Part shown: positions 24,791 through 36,836 of the stretch, piece by piece
How the letters are laid out: each line of letters starts with the position of its first letter
Numbering within the stretch: the stretch's first letter is position 1
From: Daphnia pulex
Lineage: Eukaryota > Arthropoda > Branchiopoda > Diplostraca > Daphniidae
Assembly (NCBI RefSeq): GCF_021134715.1
Contig: NC_060020.1
Span: forward strand, 4,774,001 to 4,838,000
DNA length: 64,000 nt
Direction: 5' to 3'
Program-made: the position numbers and the translations under genes
The notes under the pieces: model-generated
Database searches by the model: none
Told to the model about the DNA's origin: nothing
What the model saw: only the letters and a program-made list of their open reading frames with translations

Positions 24791-25221
24791 CTCATCGCCC
24801 GAATTCATTTTCACTTCATTTTGTTTGTTTTGATAAATTTTCCACCCAAAAAAAAAATCAACCTCGAGCGCGAACGCGCGCGCTATCTACTAGATAATTA
24901 CTAGCCCGGAATATATTTATGAAATACGACCGACAAATTTTGAAATGAAAAATAAAAAAATTCAAAAAATAAAAAATAAAAAAGCTCGGGAATGAGAACA
25001 TCGAAACAGGGTTAAAGCTCCTTGGCTCCTTGGCTGTCTTCTAACAACATCAATATAAATATATATACTATAATATACGTGCGTCCGCATTGGTTGACTA
25101 ACTATATTGTTGCGGCCGCTGAAATATCAAGAAGAAACGCTCCCGAAAATGTCGGGGTATTTTAAACACACAGAGAAGACGACGACGACGACGAAGAAGA
25201 TTGTAGAGAGAAAGAAAAGAA

Positions 25222-25252
25222 AACACACACACACACACACACAGACACACAC
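25222..25252. repeat. (CA)n microsatellite followed by (TA)n
   Basis: About fifteen CA units with one GA interruption; a perfect TA run follows at 25268-25285. Confidence 0.9.
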
Positions 25253-25954
25253 GTGGAAACCGTGTCGGATATATATATATATATAAAGAGAGAAAAAAGG
25301 ACGAAATAAAATAAATAGAAGAGAGCGCAAAAGCGGGGCGGAGAAGAAGGGAGAAAAAGAGATAGAAGGTCTTCAAATAAGTTGAAGCAGCAACAAACTT
25401 ACATATATATAGAAGATGCTTTAGTGATGCTGCTGCTGCTGCTGGTGGAGAGAAAGAGAGAAAGAGGGAAAATAAGGAGAAAGAAAGAAAAAAAGATGGC
25501 ACACCAGAGAGACTGAGAGAGAGAGGAGATCCTAGCTGATGGATAGGTCTCTGTGTGAAAGAGGAGGAAACGAACGACTATACGTATATAGGTTTTTCTT
25601 TTCCCCCCTGTATATATATATATGCTGCTCTTCTTTCGTCTTCTTCTTCTTCTTCTTCTTTTTTTCTTTCTTCTATCTATTGAGAGATCAATGAGGAGAA
25701 AGGAGAAGGGAGGAGGGCCGTGGAGATGCTTCTCTCTTCTCTCATCCTCGGCGGGCGTCGGCAGCGTCTCCAACGAGGAGAGATCCCAGTGTTGTTATTT
25801 TTCGCTGCCACCCACCCACCAGCCCCGCTTCTTCCCCGAAGGGAGAAGGAGGAACTTGTATAAGATGGGAAAAAGAAGAAAGTCAACCTTCTTCTTCTTC
25901 TTCTATTTCTTTCGTTTTTGATCCCAAAAAAGGAACGACGACGTCCCTTATGGT

Positions 25955-25979
25955 GCAGCAGCAGCAGCAGCAGCAGCAC
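25955..25979. repeat. (CAG)n microsatellite
   Basis: Eight CAG units outside any recognised coding region. Confidence 0.9.
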
Positions 25980-26644
25980 TGGTACAAAGAGAAGAAGAGA
26001 GAAGAGAGACTGGAGAAGAGCTATAGGCGCAAAATGGTGCGTCGTGATATTTTCTTTCATTTCCTGAGGGGAGTGTATACACACACACACACGGCCGCAC
26101 ATAAAAAGGGGCGAAAAAAGAAAGAAAAGACTCTCTAAAGAAACGCAAAGAAGAAAAGAAAAAGAACTAACAAATAAATCTAAATTGAAAAAATGCTAAA
26201 ATATTTTATTTATTACGCGCACTATACCAGCACTGGTCCGTTTTTTAACCCCAAAATTTATAAAAAGACCTTTAAAAAAGACAATATTGGGTCTATAGCG
26301 AGAGGGTAGAAATGATTTTCCCTTGCAGGGCAAACGTTCCTGCGCTGTCAACGATGGAAGAGAAGAGCTAAAAGAATCAGAAAAAGAAGAAAAAGAAGAA
26401 AAGAAACAAGAGATGGATGTTTGTAGATGGGCCCCTTCTCCATAGCTCTAAACGTTGTGGGTATAGGGTTAGATGTATAAATCTTCTACTAGTCATAAGC
26501 TACCCGGAGATATTTAGTCTGGCACATTCTTCTTCTTCTTCTTCTTCTTCTTTGAATCGAGATTTCACCAGAGAGCAGCAACCGAGGCATTTTCTTATTT
26601 TTTCTTTTCTCTCGAGTTGAGCGCTCGCTCGCTCGCTCGTTGAT

Positions 26645-26728
26645 TCAGTGGGCGGCGTCAAGGTGCGCATTCTTCACCGGCTTGTTCTCGCCCAGCATCG
26701 CCAGCGTTCCAGCCGTCAAGAACTCGAC
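26645..26728 (-). other. Coding-like island of unknown nature
   Basis: On the minus strand a short open frame of 27 codons (containing FLTAGTLAMLGENKPVKN, stop TGA at 26647-26645) uses C/G-ending codons like the real exons of this window. It is preceded by a pyrimidine-rich tract ending in GTCGAG, which could be a splice acceptor. A TATATAAA octamer lies about 140 bases upstream on the same strand (26868-26861). The opposite strand is also open here. No family recognised; it could be a terminal exon or chance. Confidence 0.2.
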
Positions 26729-28614
26729 AACACACGCACAAAAAGAAGGAAGAAGAAGAAGAAGGGGACGTAAGGGGAAAAAGAAAAAAGAATAAGAAGG
26801 CAGACGAAAGAGAGAAAGAGAGAGAGAAAAGAAAGATGATTATTATTACCCTACCGTCGGTTTATATAAGCGAGTCGAGGAATATAGATAGAAGAAAAAA
26901 AATAAGGAGCGAAATAAAATAGAAAATGGAGAAGAGACTTTTGAAACCAGCCATCCGCGCTTTATTAGAAAGAAAGAAAAAAGAAAAATATAGTATTATA
27001 AATATCTATGCTTCTTTTTTATCCTATAGGGCTGATGTTTCATTCTTATATAGGGCTGTTGATCAATGCCATCAACTGCTTTGCTCTCTCTCTCAACCCG
27101 ATACAAGCAAATGAGAGCGATTCGATTGAGAGAAGGAAAAAAGTCGACATTTTATTTTTTCGTTCGTCTGTTTTAAAAAAAATAACTGGCGAATCAGAAG
27201 AAGAAACTATTTTTTTTATTTAAGGAAATAAATGCGCCGTGGTGAATAAATGGAACGAAACGTCAACTGCTGATACGCGTCTCGTCGCAAATATAATAAA
27301 GACCTCGTTCAAACTATCGATTGCCAATAGACCGTCTATCAATAGCTGTATACACCAGATAGATGGATAGATAGAGAGAGAGAGAGAGATGTATATACAG
27401 CAGCAGAGAGAGTATTGATGTTTTTAAGCTACGTATGTAGTCGCTCCTATCTAGTCGCCATTGCCTTTGACTCTCCAATAGTCAGAGTTGGCCCCGGAGT
27501 AAGTATTAGCCTCCCGCAGTCATCTACTTCCTCCTCCCTCTTGTGTGTGTATAGTATGGGAGATATCCAAGAGCATACACAAGTCTAGTAGTCGAAAAGG
27601 GCAAGGAGCGTGGGTGACAGACGGCCGATGGTTGCAATAAGCGGGCCGGCTCGTTACGTTACCTCCCTAGCGCTCGAAACTGTTGGTCACATCCCCCGCC
27701 CACGGCCACCGCGCCCTATATGCACTGCACACTCTACATGTACAGAACAAGTCCCCAACAGCACGTTGACTTGTAATCAATGCATATGCCCAAACAGTAG
27801 CCCCACCATCACCACCACTGCTCTACACCAAGTAAATAGCCGCGCTATATAGGACGGCCCGTTAAAGTTGGAACGGCCAAACAACCAAAAAACTCGCGGA
27901 CTGTTTCTCATATTCATTTAGCCGTGAACGGCTGAACCAAAAAAAGAAGAAAAAGAAAGAAAAAAGAGAGACATAGAAGAGGGCAGATTTGAATTGGGTC
28001 ATACTCTAGTTACCTTATCATGGGGGAGGGCTAAGAAGAAAAAGTACAAGTCCAAAAACTCTTCTGTACGCCCAGCCGAGATTTTTTCTTTCTTGTCTAG
28101 TCTTTTTTGGCGCAAAACACGAAACAAAAAAGGGAAAAAAGGATAAAGATAGATGTGTATATACAAAGAAAGAAAGAAAGAAAAAAGAAGTAGGCAATGT
28201 GACGAGTAGAGCGTCGTTGGCGTCGCGCTCGGGAGCGGAAGCGACCGGCCAACCAACCAACGAAAACGTGCGCGATTTCTCTATTTTGGCTGGCGCTGAA
28301 TTGCGGAGCGGGCGACTTTCTTTTTAATTGTTGTTTGCAACTTCTTTTCTTCTCTCGTCCAGGCTCACATTTTCTCTCTCGACAGCCTTTTTTTTTGTGA
28401 GGGGTTGGTCGGTTGGTAGACTTGTTCTTCTTTTTTAATTTCTCTGGTCGCCAAACGCAATTGAATAAAAAAAAAGGACTATACTCGAGGTATTAAGTTA
28501 AATATAAGCCCACCGGCCCTGTTCTGTCTGTGCCTACTATCTACGTACATAGGCAGACGAAGTTGCTGTGCTGCTGCCTCTTTTGTCCGTCTCTTTTCTT
28601 CCAAGTTCTTATCG

Positions 28615-28616
<2 letters not shown>

Positions 28617-28648
<32 letters not shown>
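28617..28648. repeat. (ATT)n microsatellite
   Basis: About ten uninterrupted ATT units. Confidence 0.9.
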
Positions 28649-30580
28649 CATTTTTTCTTTTGTTGGTTTGATGTGGCAGACTGTGGGGGGAAATATCGCT
28701 CCCGCCTTGGGCGGCCTCTTCACATCTATTCCCGGCATAGTCCCCTCGTGACATCGAATAAATCATCGGTGATTCCATGAATGATGACATCATCACCGAC
28801 TATAAACCATCCTAGATGGAGGAGGAGATAGTATTTTATTTTTATTTTTTGAAAAAAAAAGGTAAAATAGAATCAACTCTCTCTCCCTATAGCTCTTGTA
28901 TAAATTCTTTTGTGTGTTCTTCTGTTTATTTTCCAGCCGAGTGCCTTGTCATTGCAATCTCCGACTTGTTCTTTTTTTCTTTTCTTTCCCGTTGTTATCG
29001 CTGGTCGATCAACTCGCCTTTCCCTTAATGACACAACTTGTAAAAAAAAATAAAAAAATATCAAATAGACGATTCGAGAATTGGAAACTGTTCTCCTTCG
29101 TCTTTTATAGAAGAAAGACATTTAAGACCTCGTTTGCGGTCGCTTGGAATTCATTGGCCGGTTTATCTTCTTTTTTTTTCGTTTTCGGTGGGGACTATTT
29201 ATAAGTAATAAAAAAAAGGAAAGAAAGAAAGAAAGAATGAAAGAAGGAAAGAAGAAGAAAAAAAAGACATGGAAGCAAATGGTTTCAACAGTCGTCTGTC
29301 GATAGCCGTTTGCGGGAGAGCGCATACTTAGCCCGGGGCTAGGTTGCCGCTTCGGCCTTGCAGAGAGACCCACACACGAGCAGTGGCGGCGGCCATATCA
29401 CACAGACCTCCACGAAATGACTGAACTCTCGGCGCCTTTATTTTTTTCTTTTTCTTTTTCATTTCGTGTTTCTTTTTCCCTTCGTTTTGTTTGGCTCTCA
29501 ATACACTTTTGGGTTGTTGGTCGGTATTTTGTTGTTGTTGTTTTTTTTTTTCCTTACCCTTTTTAGCCTGCTGCCTTTGATTTCCACGAACCAGCTGAAA
29601 ATAGAGCTGCAGCATTCTTTTCAAAAAGAAGAACAAATCGGCCAGAAAAGAAGAAGAAGAAGTTGGACGGCGCGGGAGAGATCACGTGACCGTGACATCT
29701 TTTTTGCTGCCATGCTGGGATTTTTCGAGGGGGAAAGAATTCGTTGCTCGTTTCTCTCTCTCTCGCCACTAGTCCAATAACAATAATAATAATAATAGAA
29801 AATCTCGGTTCAGGAGAGAGAGCTAATAATCCAAAGTTTTTTTACTATTCGGTTCAATTGTTGGTTAATCACGGGTAGAAGAAGAAGGAGGAGGAGGAGA
29901 GTTTCTGTTGATTGGGGGCGTCTCGGGGTAGTGGTGGTGGCCGTGGCAAAATGACGGAAAGAGTCCAGTTCCAAGGAGGTGGTGGTAAAGTAGGAGATGG
30001 GAGGGGAGACACACGGGCGCAACGGTCCGCCAAGTGGGCGCGGTGTGTGTACTGTGTGTACGCAATCAAGTGCGGGTTGAGCCAAAAGGAGCGGGCGGAA
30101 GAATTGGACGAGGAAAAAAATATAAAACAAAAACAAAAAGAAAAGACCCGTGGACCCCATTCAATGAAAAACATCAGACGGCCCTGCTGCTATGCTGGGT
30201 TCTTTTTTCGTTGTTTTTAGCCGGAATCGATACACACACGCGCGCAAACAAATAACTTTTTTTGTTTTCTGTTTCCTTCCCTCAATGGAATTTGTTGTTG
30301 TTACCGTCGATTTCCATTTCAAATTTTTGAGCGAGAGAGAGTCCGGAACACGGAGATAAACAATGTACAGTCGATCTCCGTATTTTGGACTCCGCCGTCC
30401 AAGGACCAAAGTTCAGTTGCGCATTCAATGAACCCTCACTCCACACACACACACAGCACGGGTTTATCGATTTTGATTTTGGACTTTAGATTTTTCGTTC
30501 GTTCGTTCGTATTTAAAAAAATAAAATTCCGTTTGGCGACGTGAATTTTATAAAAAACAATGACGTAAATTATAACATTT

Positions 30581-31985
30581 CTATTCCTGTATCTGAATAT
30601 TGCTTTTCTTTGTGTGGCCATTGGGTTCTTTTTTTATACGCAATTGCCGGTGACACGATAGAACGTGCCAGTGTGGCGGCAGGTCATTCAATTTTCTAAT
30701 TGAACTTTTCTTGGCGTGTTTAAATTGAAGTTGAACATTTTTTGAATTTAATTGTTTACCTACAGAGAAAGTTGTGAGGTACAAAACCGGGTCTGATTTG
30801 CAGTCGTTCTACAAATGAGTTACCGGTATTCAATGAACCCTGACTGAGTCAACAAAAATGACAAGAGAGAAAACAGTTCCAGTCAACCGCGCATAGCTCA
30901 GAAATAATCGTATTCCTTACTATCTAACGATTTATAACCAATGCCATCGAATAGTCAAAAAGAAAGAATAAAGATTTAATTGGTCCTACCTTTGTGCCCG
31001 GGAAATGTACGGCCAGACATCCACAAGTGATCCATCCGGAAGAATAGTAAAATGTACACTAGGCCACCCACACACACATGGGTGTACACGAGGACACGAA
31101 GAAAAGGGAAGAAGAGATCCTTAACACGATCAACATCGGCAGTATCTCCAATGAAACGGGATGCTGTTTATCTAAAAATAAAATGAAAAATGGGTTACGA
31201 AACATATTGACAGAAACAACTTTAAGGAAATGTTCAAAATGTGACACTGGGTAAACCCTAATTGTTAATACATAGGAGAATTTAAGATTTACATTAAAAC
31301 ACTGCATTGATACTATTAGTGATCCATCATTAAAATATCTAGCAGATATCACAGGTTAGTATAAGTAACGAAAAATCATTACCCAAGCGATGATTGTTGC
31401 TGATGACAGGTCAATAGCAGCCCAAACAAAATTGGCATATCTTTTAGTTATGAGGGCTGACTCTGGTCTCAAATCTGCACAATTGAAAGGTTATATAGTA
31501 CAAACAAACTGCCATGCATCGACAATGGATACATGTTAAATATATGCTAGTCGGGGACTCACAAACTAGGAACAGGTTTAACTCTTCTATTTCAGCTCCC
31601 ATAAACATTCTATTAGTATTCTTAGTTTTATTTACCTGCCAAACAGCACAGAGTGTGTATTGAGCAATTCTACAAGAGATAACACGACCCTTTTTTCAAT
31701 TCTTTTAATTCGAAACTTGTAAACAAAAAGTATAAAACTAAAGCAGACGACACTAATCTTCTAATTGATCATACTAAGATATCGATAGATTAAAAATTGA
31801 CCCCCCTCTAATTCCAAACCGCTCAAAAACGATCAAATCGGTTTTCTCACCCAACCGGAGTTTATTTTAATATCCAATAGTTCGCCTCATCAAGTTTTAT
31901 TACTCATTAAGCCCTATTACTCCCCCCCCCCCAAAAAAAAAAAACAATTGAAAAAATGTGCACGAAACCCGCAGATGCGTCTTGT
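30581..31985 (-). pseudogene. Decayed gene copy 2, with a better preserved 3' half
   Basis: Homologous to 13.98-15.13 kb. Reading the minus strand: TATCGATA at 31787-31780; a small exon ending CTGTTTGGCAG|GTAAAT; an exon ending at 31383 (ATG at 31438); an exon 31171-30990; an exon 30843-30760; and a last exon 30695-30581 ending in TAG. The last three join in phase (AG|T gives Ser, AG|A gives Arg). They read LTILPDGSLVDVWPYISRAQ, then GNSFVERLQIRPGFVPHNF, then KLNDLPPHWHV to the stop. The 5' half is broken: the ATG exon ends in a phase that meets a stop at once, and the 31171-30990 exon has a length shift caused by a CA-type insertion around 31070-31100. The protein family is not recognised. 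It may be a pseudogene, or a gene whose true 5' exons I have misread. Confidence 0.55.
31780..31787 (-). promoter_or_regulatory. DRE-like promoter motif TATCGATA, copy 2
   Basis: Same octamer and same relative place as in copy 1, although the sequence on both sides has diverged by substitutions and small gaps. Confidence 0.5.
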
Positions 31986-31989
31986 TGTT

Positions 31990-34900
31990 TTCGGCCACGA
32001 GCGCGGACGGACGTGGACACACACACACAAGGATCGCGCATTGTCGGCTGTAGAGCGAGAAGAAAGGACGTCAGCAACCAATCAAGTGCCCCCCCTGCAC
32101 CGGAGCAAACTAGGGACTTACGTCACACACTGTGTGTACTCACATCAGCCTTATTTCGTCAGTAGTGTGTACAGCTCACTGTGGAGAGTCTGCCGGCAGC
32201 AGCAGCAGCAGCCCATTCTCTTTTTTTGTTGTTTGGGTTTGATGCCGTTCCCAATAAAAAAAAAGGACACGGGATTTGGATTTTTGTTTTCTTCTTCTTC
32301 TGTTCGGTTAAGGAGAACTTGGATGACGTAGATAGACGGACATCAAACTCCCCCACGACAATACACAGACGGTTTTTTCTCTTTTCTTTTACCCTTTGCC
32401 ATTTCCGCCATGTTCTTTTCTATTTTACAAATTTTAATGTGAATAAAAGAGGTGGGTGGGTGGTCGGGAAATCTTTGATCAAGTTGCAGAGAGACGGACG
32501 GACGGGCCAACAACAATGGAGGAGAGTAAAGGAGGTGGAATGATGGAGAAAAAGGAGCACACACACAATGAGGAGGGACATGTTTAACAATGTTTTTCCG
32601 GGCAATGTCTTATCGTCTATACTATTTCTTTCTTTTTTTTTCCTTTTTTCATTATTCCGCCCTCTCGTGTCCTATCTTATCTGTCTGTAAGAAAAGTCCT
32701 CCACAATATCATTTTGAAAAAGAAAAATGTAATATCTTATTATGTCTATACCCGTACATAATACACACACAACACACGAAAAATTTGAATATTCATCAAG
32801 TGTCATTTTTTGGTTTTGGTTCCGGGAATTTATTACATTCGAACCGCCCGCCAAATAGCGTTTACATTACTGTAATCCATTTTTCGTATAAGAAGGGAGG
32901 GAGGGGGAAATCCTATCCCATTAGTGGGGAGGAGTCATTAAAAATTGATCGACCAGATATTCAAGGTCCCTGGATTATTACACAAGGACGGATTTCTTTT
33001 CCCTCTTCACAATGATAAGAATAAGATATCAAAATCCAATTTCTTTTTAAATAAATTTGTCTTCAGACTTCAATGAAAAATTAAGGAATTTCCCATCAAA
33101 TCGGAATGCGAAACATTTGTTAATGGACCAACCGGACGGATGACGACGTATGTCTAATAGATAAAAAAGGCCATTTTGAGGAAGAAGAAGAAGAAAACCC
33201 AACAAAACAATCGGAAATGTCGACATGGGAAATGCCGCGATTTTAAAAAAAAATTTGAATTTCCAAATAATCCGACGAAATGGATGGTGTACAAATGCGA
33301 TCAGCCAAGTCAGAGTTAAAGGGATTTACTTATACAAATACACAAAAGGGAGAAAAACAAAATAGAAAAAGAGATGGGGAGAGAACAACACGTTATATAG
33401 ACCGACGGCTGCTGCATAAATTGGGCCGCCGTCCGCGTCATTCTGACTGTGCTGCCCAGTCTCTTTTGCTGGCCATGTAGAAACATATCTCTCGCGCCCA
33501 TATATTTCCACCTCTTTTCCCGGCGTCCTCATTGGCTCTTCCTATCCCTCCCCATACGCCCATATGGGGGGGGGGGGAACACTATTACATAGCCTTTTTT
33601 TTATATATGAACGCTGGTGTCTCTCTCTTATATATTCTTTCATATCAGAGCTGCTTTTCTCTCTCCGCTTTTGCTGCTGTGTATTTGTGCGCAGTTACTT
33701 CCCTGTTTTCATTCGCTGCTCCTTTTATATTATTTTCCCTTTATACATTTTATGTATATAAATTTATATATATTCTTTTTCTTTCTAGTTTCTCCCCTCT
33801 TCGCTTATACGTCTATTTTGTACTTGTACTGCTCGTGTGTGTGTCTCTCTTTTATTTCCACCTCTGAGCCAAAAGTGCTGGGGCTCCCCTCTTGACAGGC
33901 CCCCATGTACACAGCAGCCGAAACACGAAAGCCAAAAGCGTTCGCAACCAAAAGAAAAAAAGGAAATAAAATAAAATAAAAAGAAGAAGAATATAACAAC
34001 AACCTCCAAGCTTAGACTATACTATATTATTCGAATAATAATAATAATATGGGTGTAGTGTACACAAGGCAAGTAAATCTGAATTAGATTTTTTTGAAAA
34101 TGTTCAAAGTATCACACCAGACTCTCTTTTGTGTGTGTGTCTGGCTCGTCTGTGTCTCTGAATTGATGGATACAAGTAACACACACACACACACACAGCA
34201 GTGTATTCAATAGAATGTGTGTGCGTGTACAGCGCCAGACCTCTGGTCATTCGTGGAGGCTAATGTATGTGAGCAAGGAAAAGAACATATTATATATACT
34301 GTACCTCTATACAAGGCTATGGAGTGTGTGTGTGTGTGTGTCTATAATAGGTAAAATAAAAATCCTTATGTATGGAAACGGTCTATTCTTGCTGTGCACA
34401 CCAGCACCGGCTTCCTTTTGGCTTGTCTTGCCGCTCGCTTATTTCTATATTTATACGCGCATACATATTTATTGCAGTGTGCTCTAGATAGGTGCAGAGT
34501 GGCCTGCAGTAAATTTATCTGCAATCACACAATAAGCGGTTGTCTTGATTGAGCCCACCGTTTGAATTCAATCATCAAAAGGCATGTGATATGATTTCAA
34601 TTTTCCTTTTAGATTTTTTGATCAACTTTGTAATAATGAATCGCTTCGGGATTGGTGCAATCTGGTTATCCCCTTTTACGTAACAATCGATTTGTCGCTA
34701 CAGTGGGAAAATAATGGACTCGACAGTTTTCTTGCATTGGGGGGAGATGACGAATTGACCGAAAAATTCCACTTTTTTCTTCTTCTCTCCTTTTATTTTC
34801 TTCTTCTCTTTCATGTTCCGTTTGCTTGTTTTTATCCCTCTCTTCTTGTTTCTGTGGTTTGAATTCGAAACATTAGACGCTTGTACAGTGTACACACACA

Positions 34901-35430
34901 CAGAGAGAGCGACCGAAGATTGGGAACTCCACCAAAACAGGAGGGGAGGCAAAGTATTGAATTGAAAGGAGAGACGAATGAAAAGAAAAGAATAAAAGAA
35001 CGGAACGAAAGAAAAAAAGAGAATGGAGAAAAATATTATAAATATAGGAGAGAGTCCCCCTGGCGTCACCCGCTGAAAGCTTCGTGTATGGGTGATGATA
35101 CCACCACCCCACTTGCACCATGGTGGTGGTGGGGGAGAGAAGAGCACGTAGACCCCCCCCATCCCGACGGTTCTTTTTTTCTCCTCTCCCCACCCCTAGT
35201 TGAATCTCCACCCACCCCACCTCTTTGCTCTTCCCTCACTTTTCGGTGGGTCTGTGTGTGTGTGTGTGTGTGTGTGTGGCGGCCAAAAAAGCAGAAGGAA
35301 TGTTCCACGCTTCGGTCAGAATGCCTGTAGCGCACGACCGGGCAGCACGTCTTTGAGAACCCGTCCCGTGTAATTTTTTTAAATTCTTATTTCATCTTCT
35401 AAAATAAAGAAAAATACAAAAGTTAAAATT
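31990..35430. other. No recognised gene
   Basis: Mixed AT-rich sequence with CA/GT runs (for example 34180-34197, 34326-34340), a G run at 33564-33577 and a C run at about 31921-31931. No exon chain or family motif was found. Confidence 0.6.
35253..35278. repeat. (GT)n microsatellite
   Basis: Thirteen GT units without interruption. Confidence 0.9.
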
Positions 35431-35438
35431 TTGTAATT

Positions 35439-36836
35439 TTGTGTGTGTGTGAACGAATTTTGCACCAAACTATTATCGAATTGAGACATTTTTTTCGGGA
35501 CGAAATTCAAGTGCAGACCAAGTGTGTAGCAGAAGAAAACTCAATTAGTGACTTGCACGCGCTCCAGTGTTGTTGTGTGTGTGAGACAGTGTTGTTGTTT
35601 AGTGTGTTATACATACCGGACAACAATTCGTTATAGACGACAAAGTGATTTGGAGCCAGTGATTGGCCGACATCGATTATATGTGCCAAGTTCAAAATCC
35701 CAACGAGGACTAAATTTTCATTATTTTTGGCGCGCTGATTTGAAAATTTGTCGGACACACACACACAGAGAGAACCTCGCGTCTTTTGTTTTGTTTCGAT
35801 GCCCGCCAATTTGAATTGTAAATCGATTGGGATGAACGCAATCACTGCGGTCGTCTTTTGTCCTTCTTTTGTCTTTTGAAAGAACCGCCAAAACAAATTC
35901 CGTTGGTTCAGCCGGACAAACACAAGAAGAAGAAGAAGAAGAAGATCCTTTTTCGTTGATGTCGCCGTTGGCCGCCCGGCGATTTCGACGTTGTTGATGT
36001 GATCGCTGACGCGTGAAAACGACAAGAAAAGATCTCCAGCCACGCCAGCATTCCTCCAACACACATCACAAGAACCTTTTCTCTAGAAAAAGAATCAATC
36101 CGACAGAGAAATACTTTCAGTGGGCCACCGAAAGAAATAAAGAAATATAATCAAACGAAACAACAACTTTCCTGTATTACCACACACAGCCAGTCTTGGA
36201 AAAAAGCTGTCGGCGAATAGAGTGAAGAAATGAACGCGACCATCAGCTGTTTTGTTGACCTGGCAGAAGTGGCCGGCGTGGACAGCCGTGGATTAGCATT
36301 ATCGTGAACTCTGTGGCAACGGCGCGTGAAACAGACACACGAACGACTAGCTAAAAGAAAGGTGTGTGCTGTTGTGTGCAAACAAGTGAATCTAACAGTG
36401 TGCCCCGGCTGTGTGTGTGTCTCTGTGCGTGTGTGTGTGTTGTTGTTTCTCTCTGTGTGTTATGTGTGCGCAGTGCGTCCAGGAAAGGACAGACAGACAA
36501 ACTGAACTGACGGTGAAAAAGGAAATAATAATAACGTCATCGACGACCTGAGTGTACCATCCAAGAAACACAGGTGGAAACCAAAAGGAAAGAGAGTCTA
36601 TAGCATAGCGGCCATCGTCAGTGACTAAACGGATTATATTAACTTTGGTGCATTTATTGGTCACGCGGCTACATCCGCCCAGTGAGCCCGAAAGCAGCAG
36701 CACCAGCACCAGCACCGGCCTTTACGTCACAACCGTGGAGTTTGTGTGTGTGTCTGCCGTGTGTTGAACAGCAGCTGATTCAACTGGAAAACCATTTCGA
36801 GGGACTCTCTCCTTTCCCGTCATGTTTGGGTCAAGG
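35439..36836 (+). other. Leader-like segment ending in a strong splice donor
   Basis: About 1.4 kb with fewer homopurine tracts than its surroundings, many GTGTGTG, TTGTTGTTG and CAACAA words and moderate GC. It ends in GTCAAG|GTAAGA, a near-consensus donor whose GT begins at 36837. This is the appearance of a long 5' untranslated exon. The next plus-strand gene is the ZMIZ homologue, 16 kb downstream, so it may be that gene's first exon; nothing in the sequence proves the link. Confidence 0.3.

Larger units (their letters stand above)
15131..30570. other. Long repeat-rich stretch between the two gene copies, no recognised gene
   Basis: Microsatellites and purine/pyrimidine tracts dominate. 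Examples are GAA/TTC runs at 17190-17226 and 17887-17912, CGT at about 22174-22192, a CGCT run at 26622-26639 and (ATT)n at 28617-28648. Open frames on the purine or pyrimidine strands are long only because stop codons are rare there. A short non-repetitive island at about 26640-26730 is listed separately. Confidence 0.6.

Noticed and set aside
35507..36064. 185-codon minus-strand frame opposite the leader-like segment
   Set aside because: No recognised domain; its complement is the leader-like plus strand with GT/TTG repeats, which explains the lack of stops.
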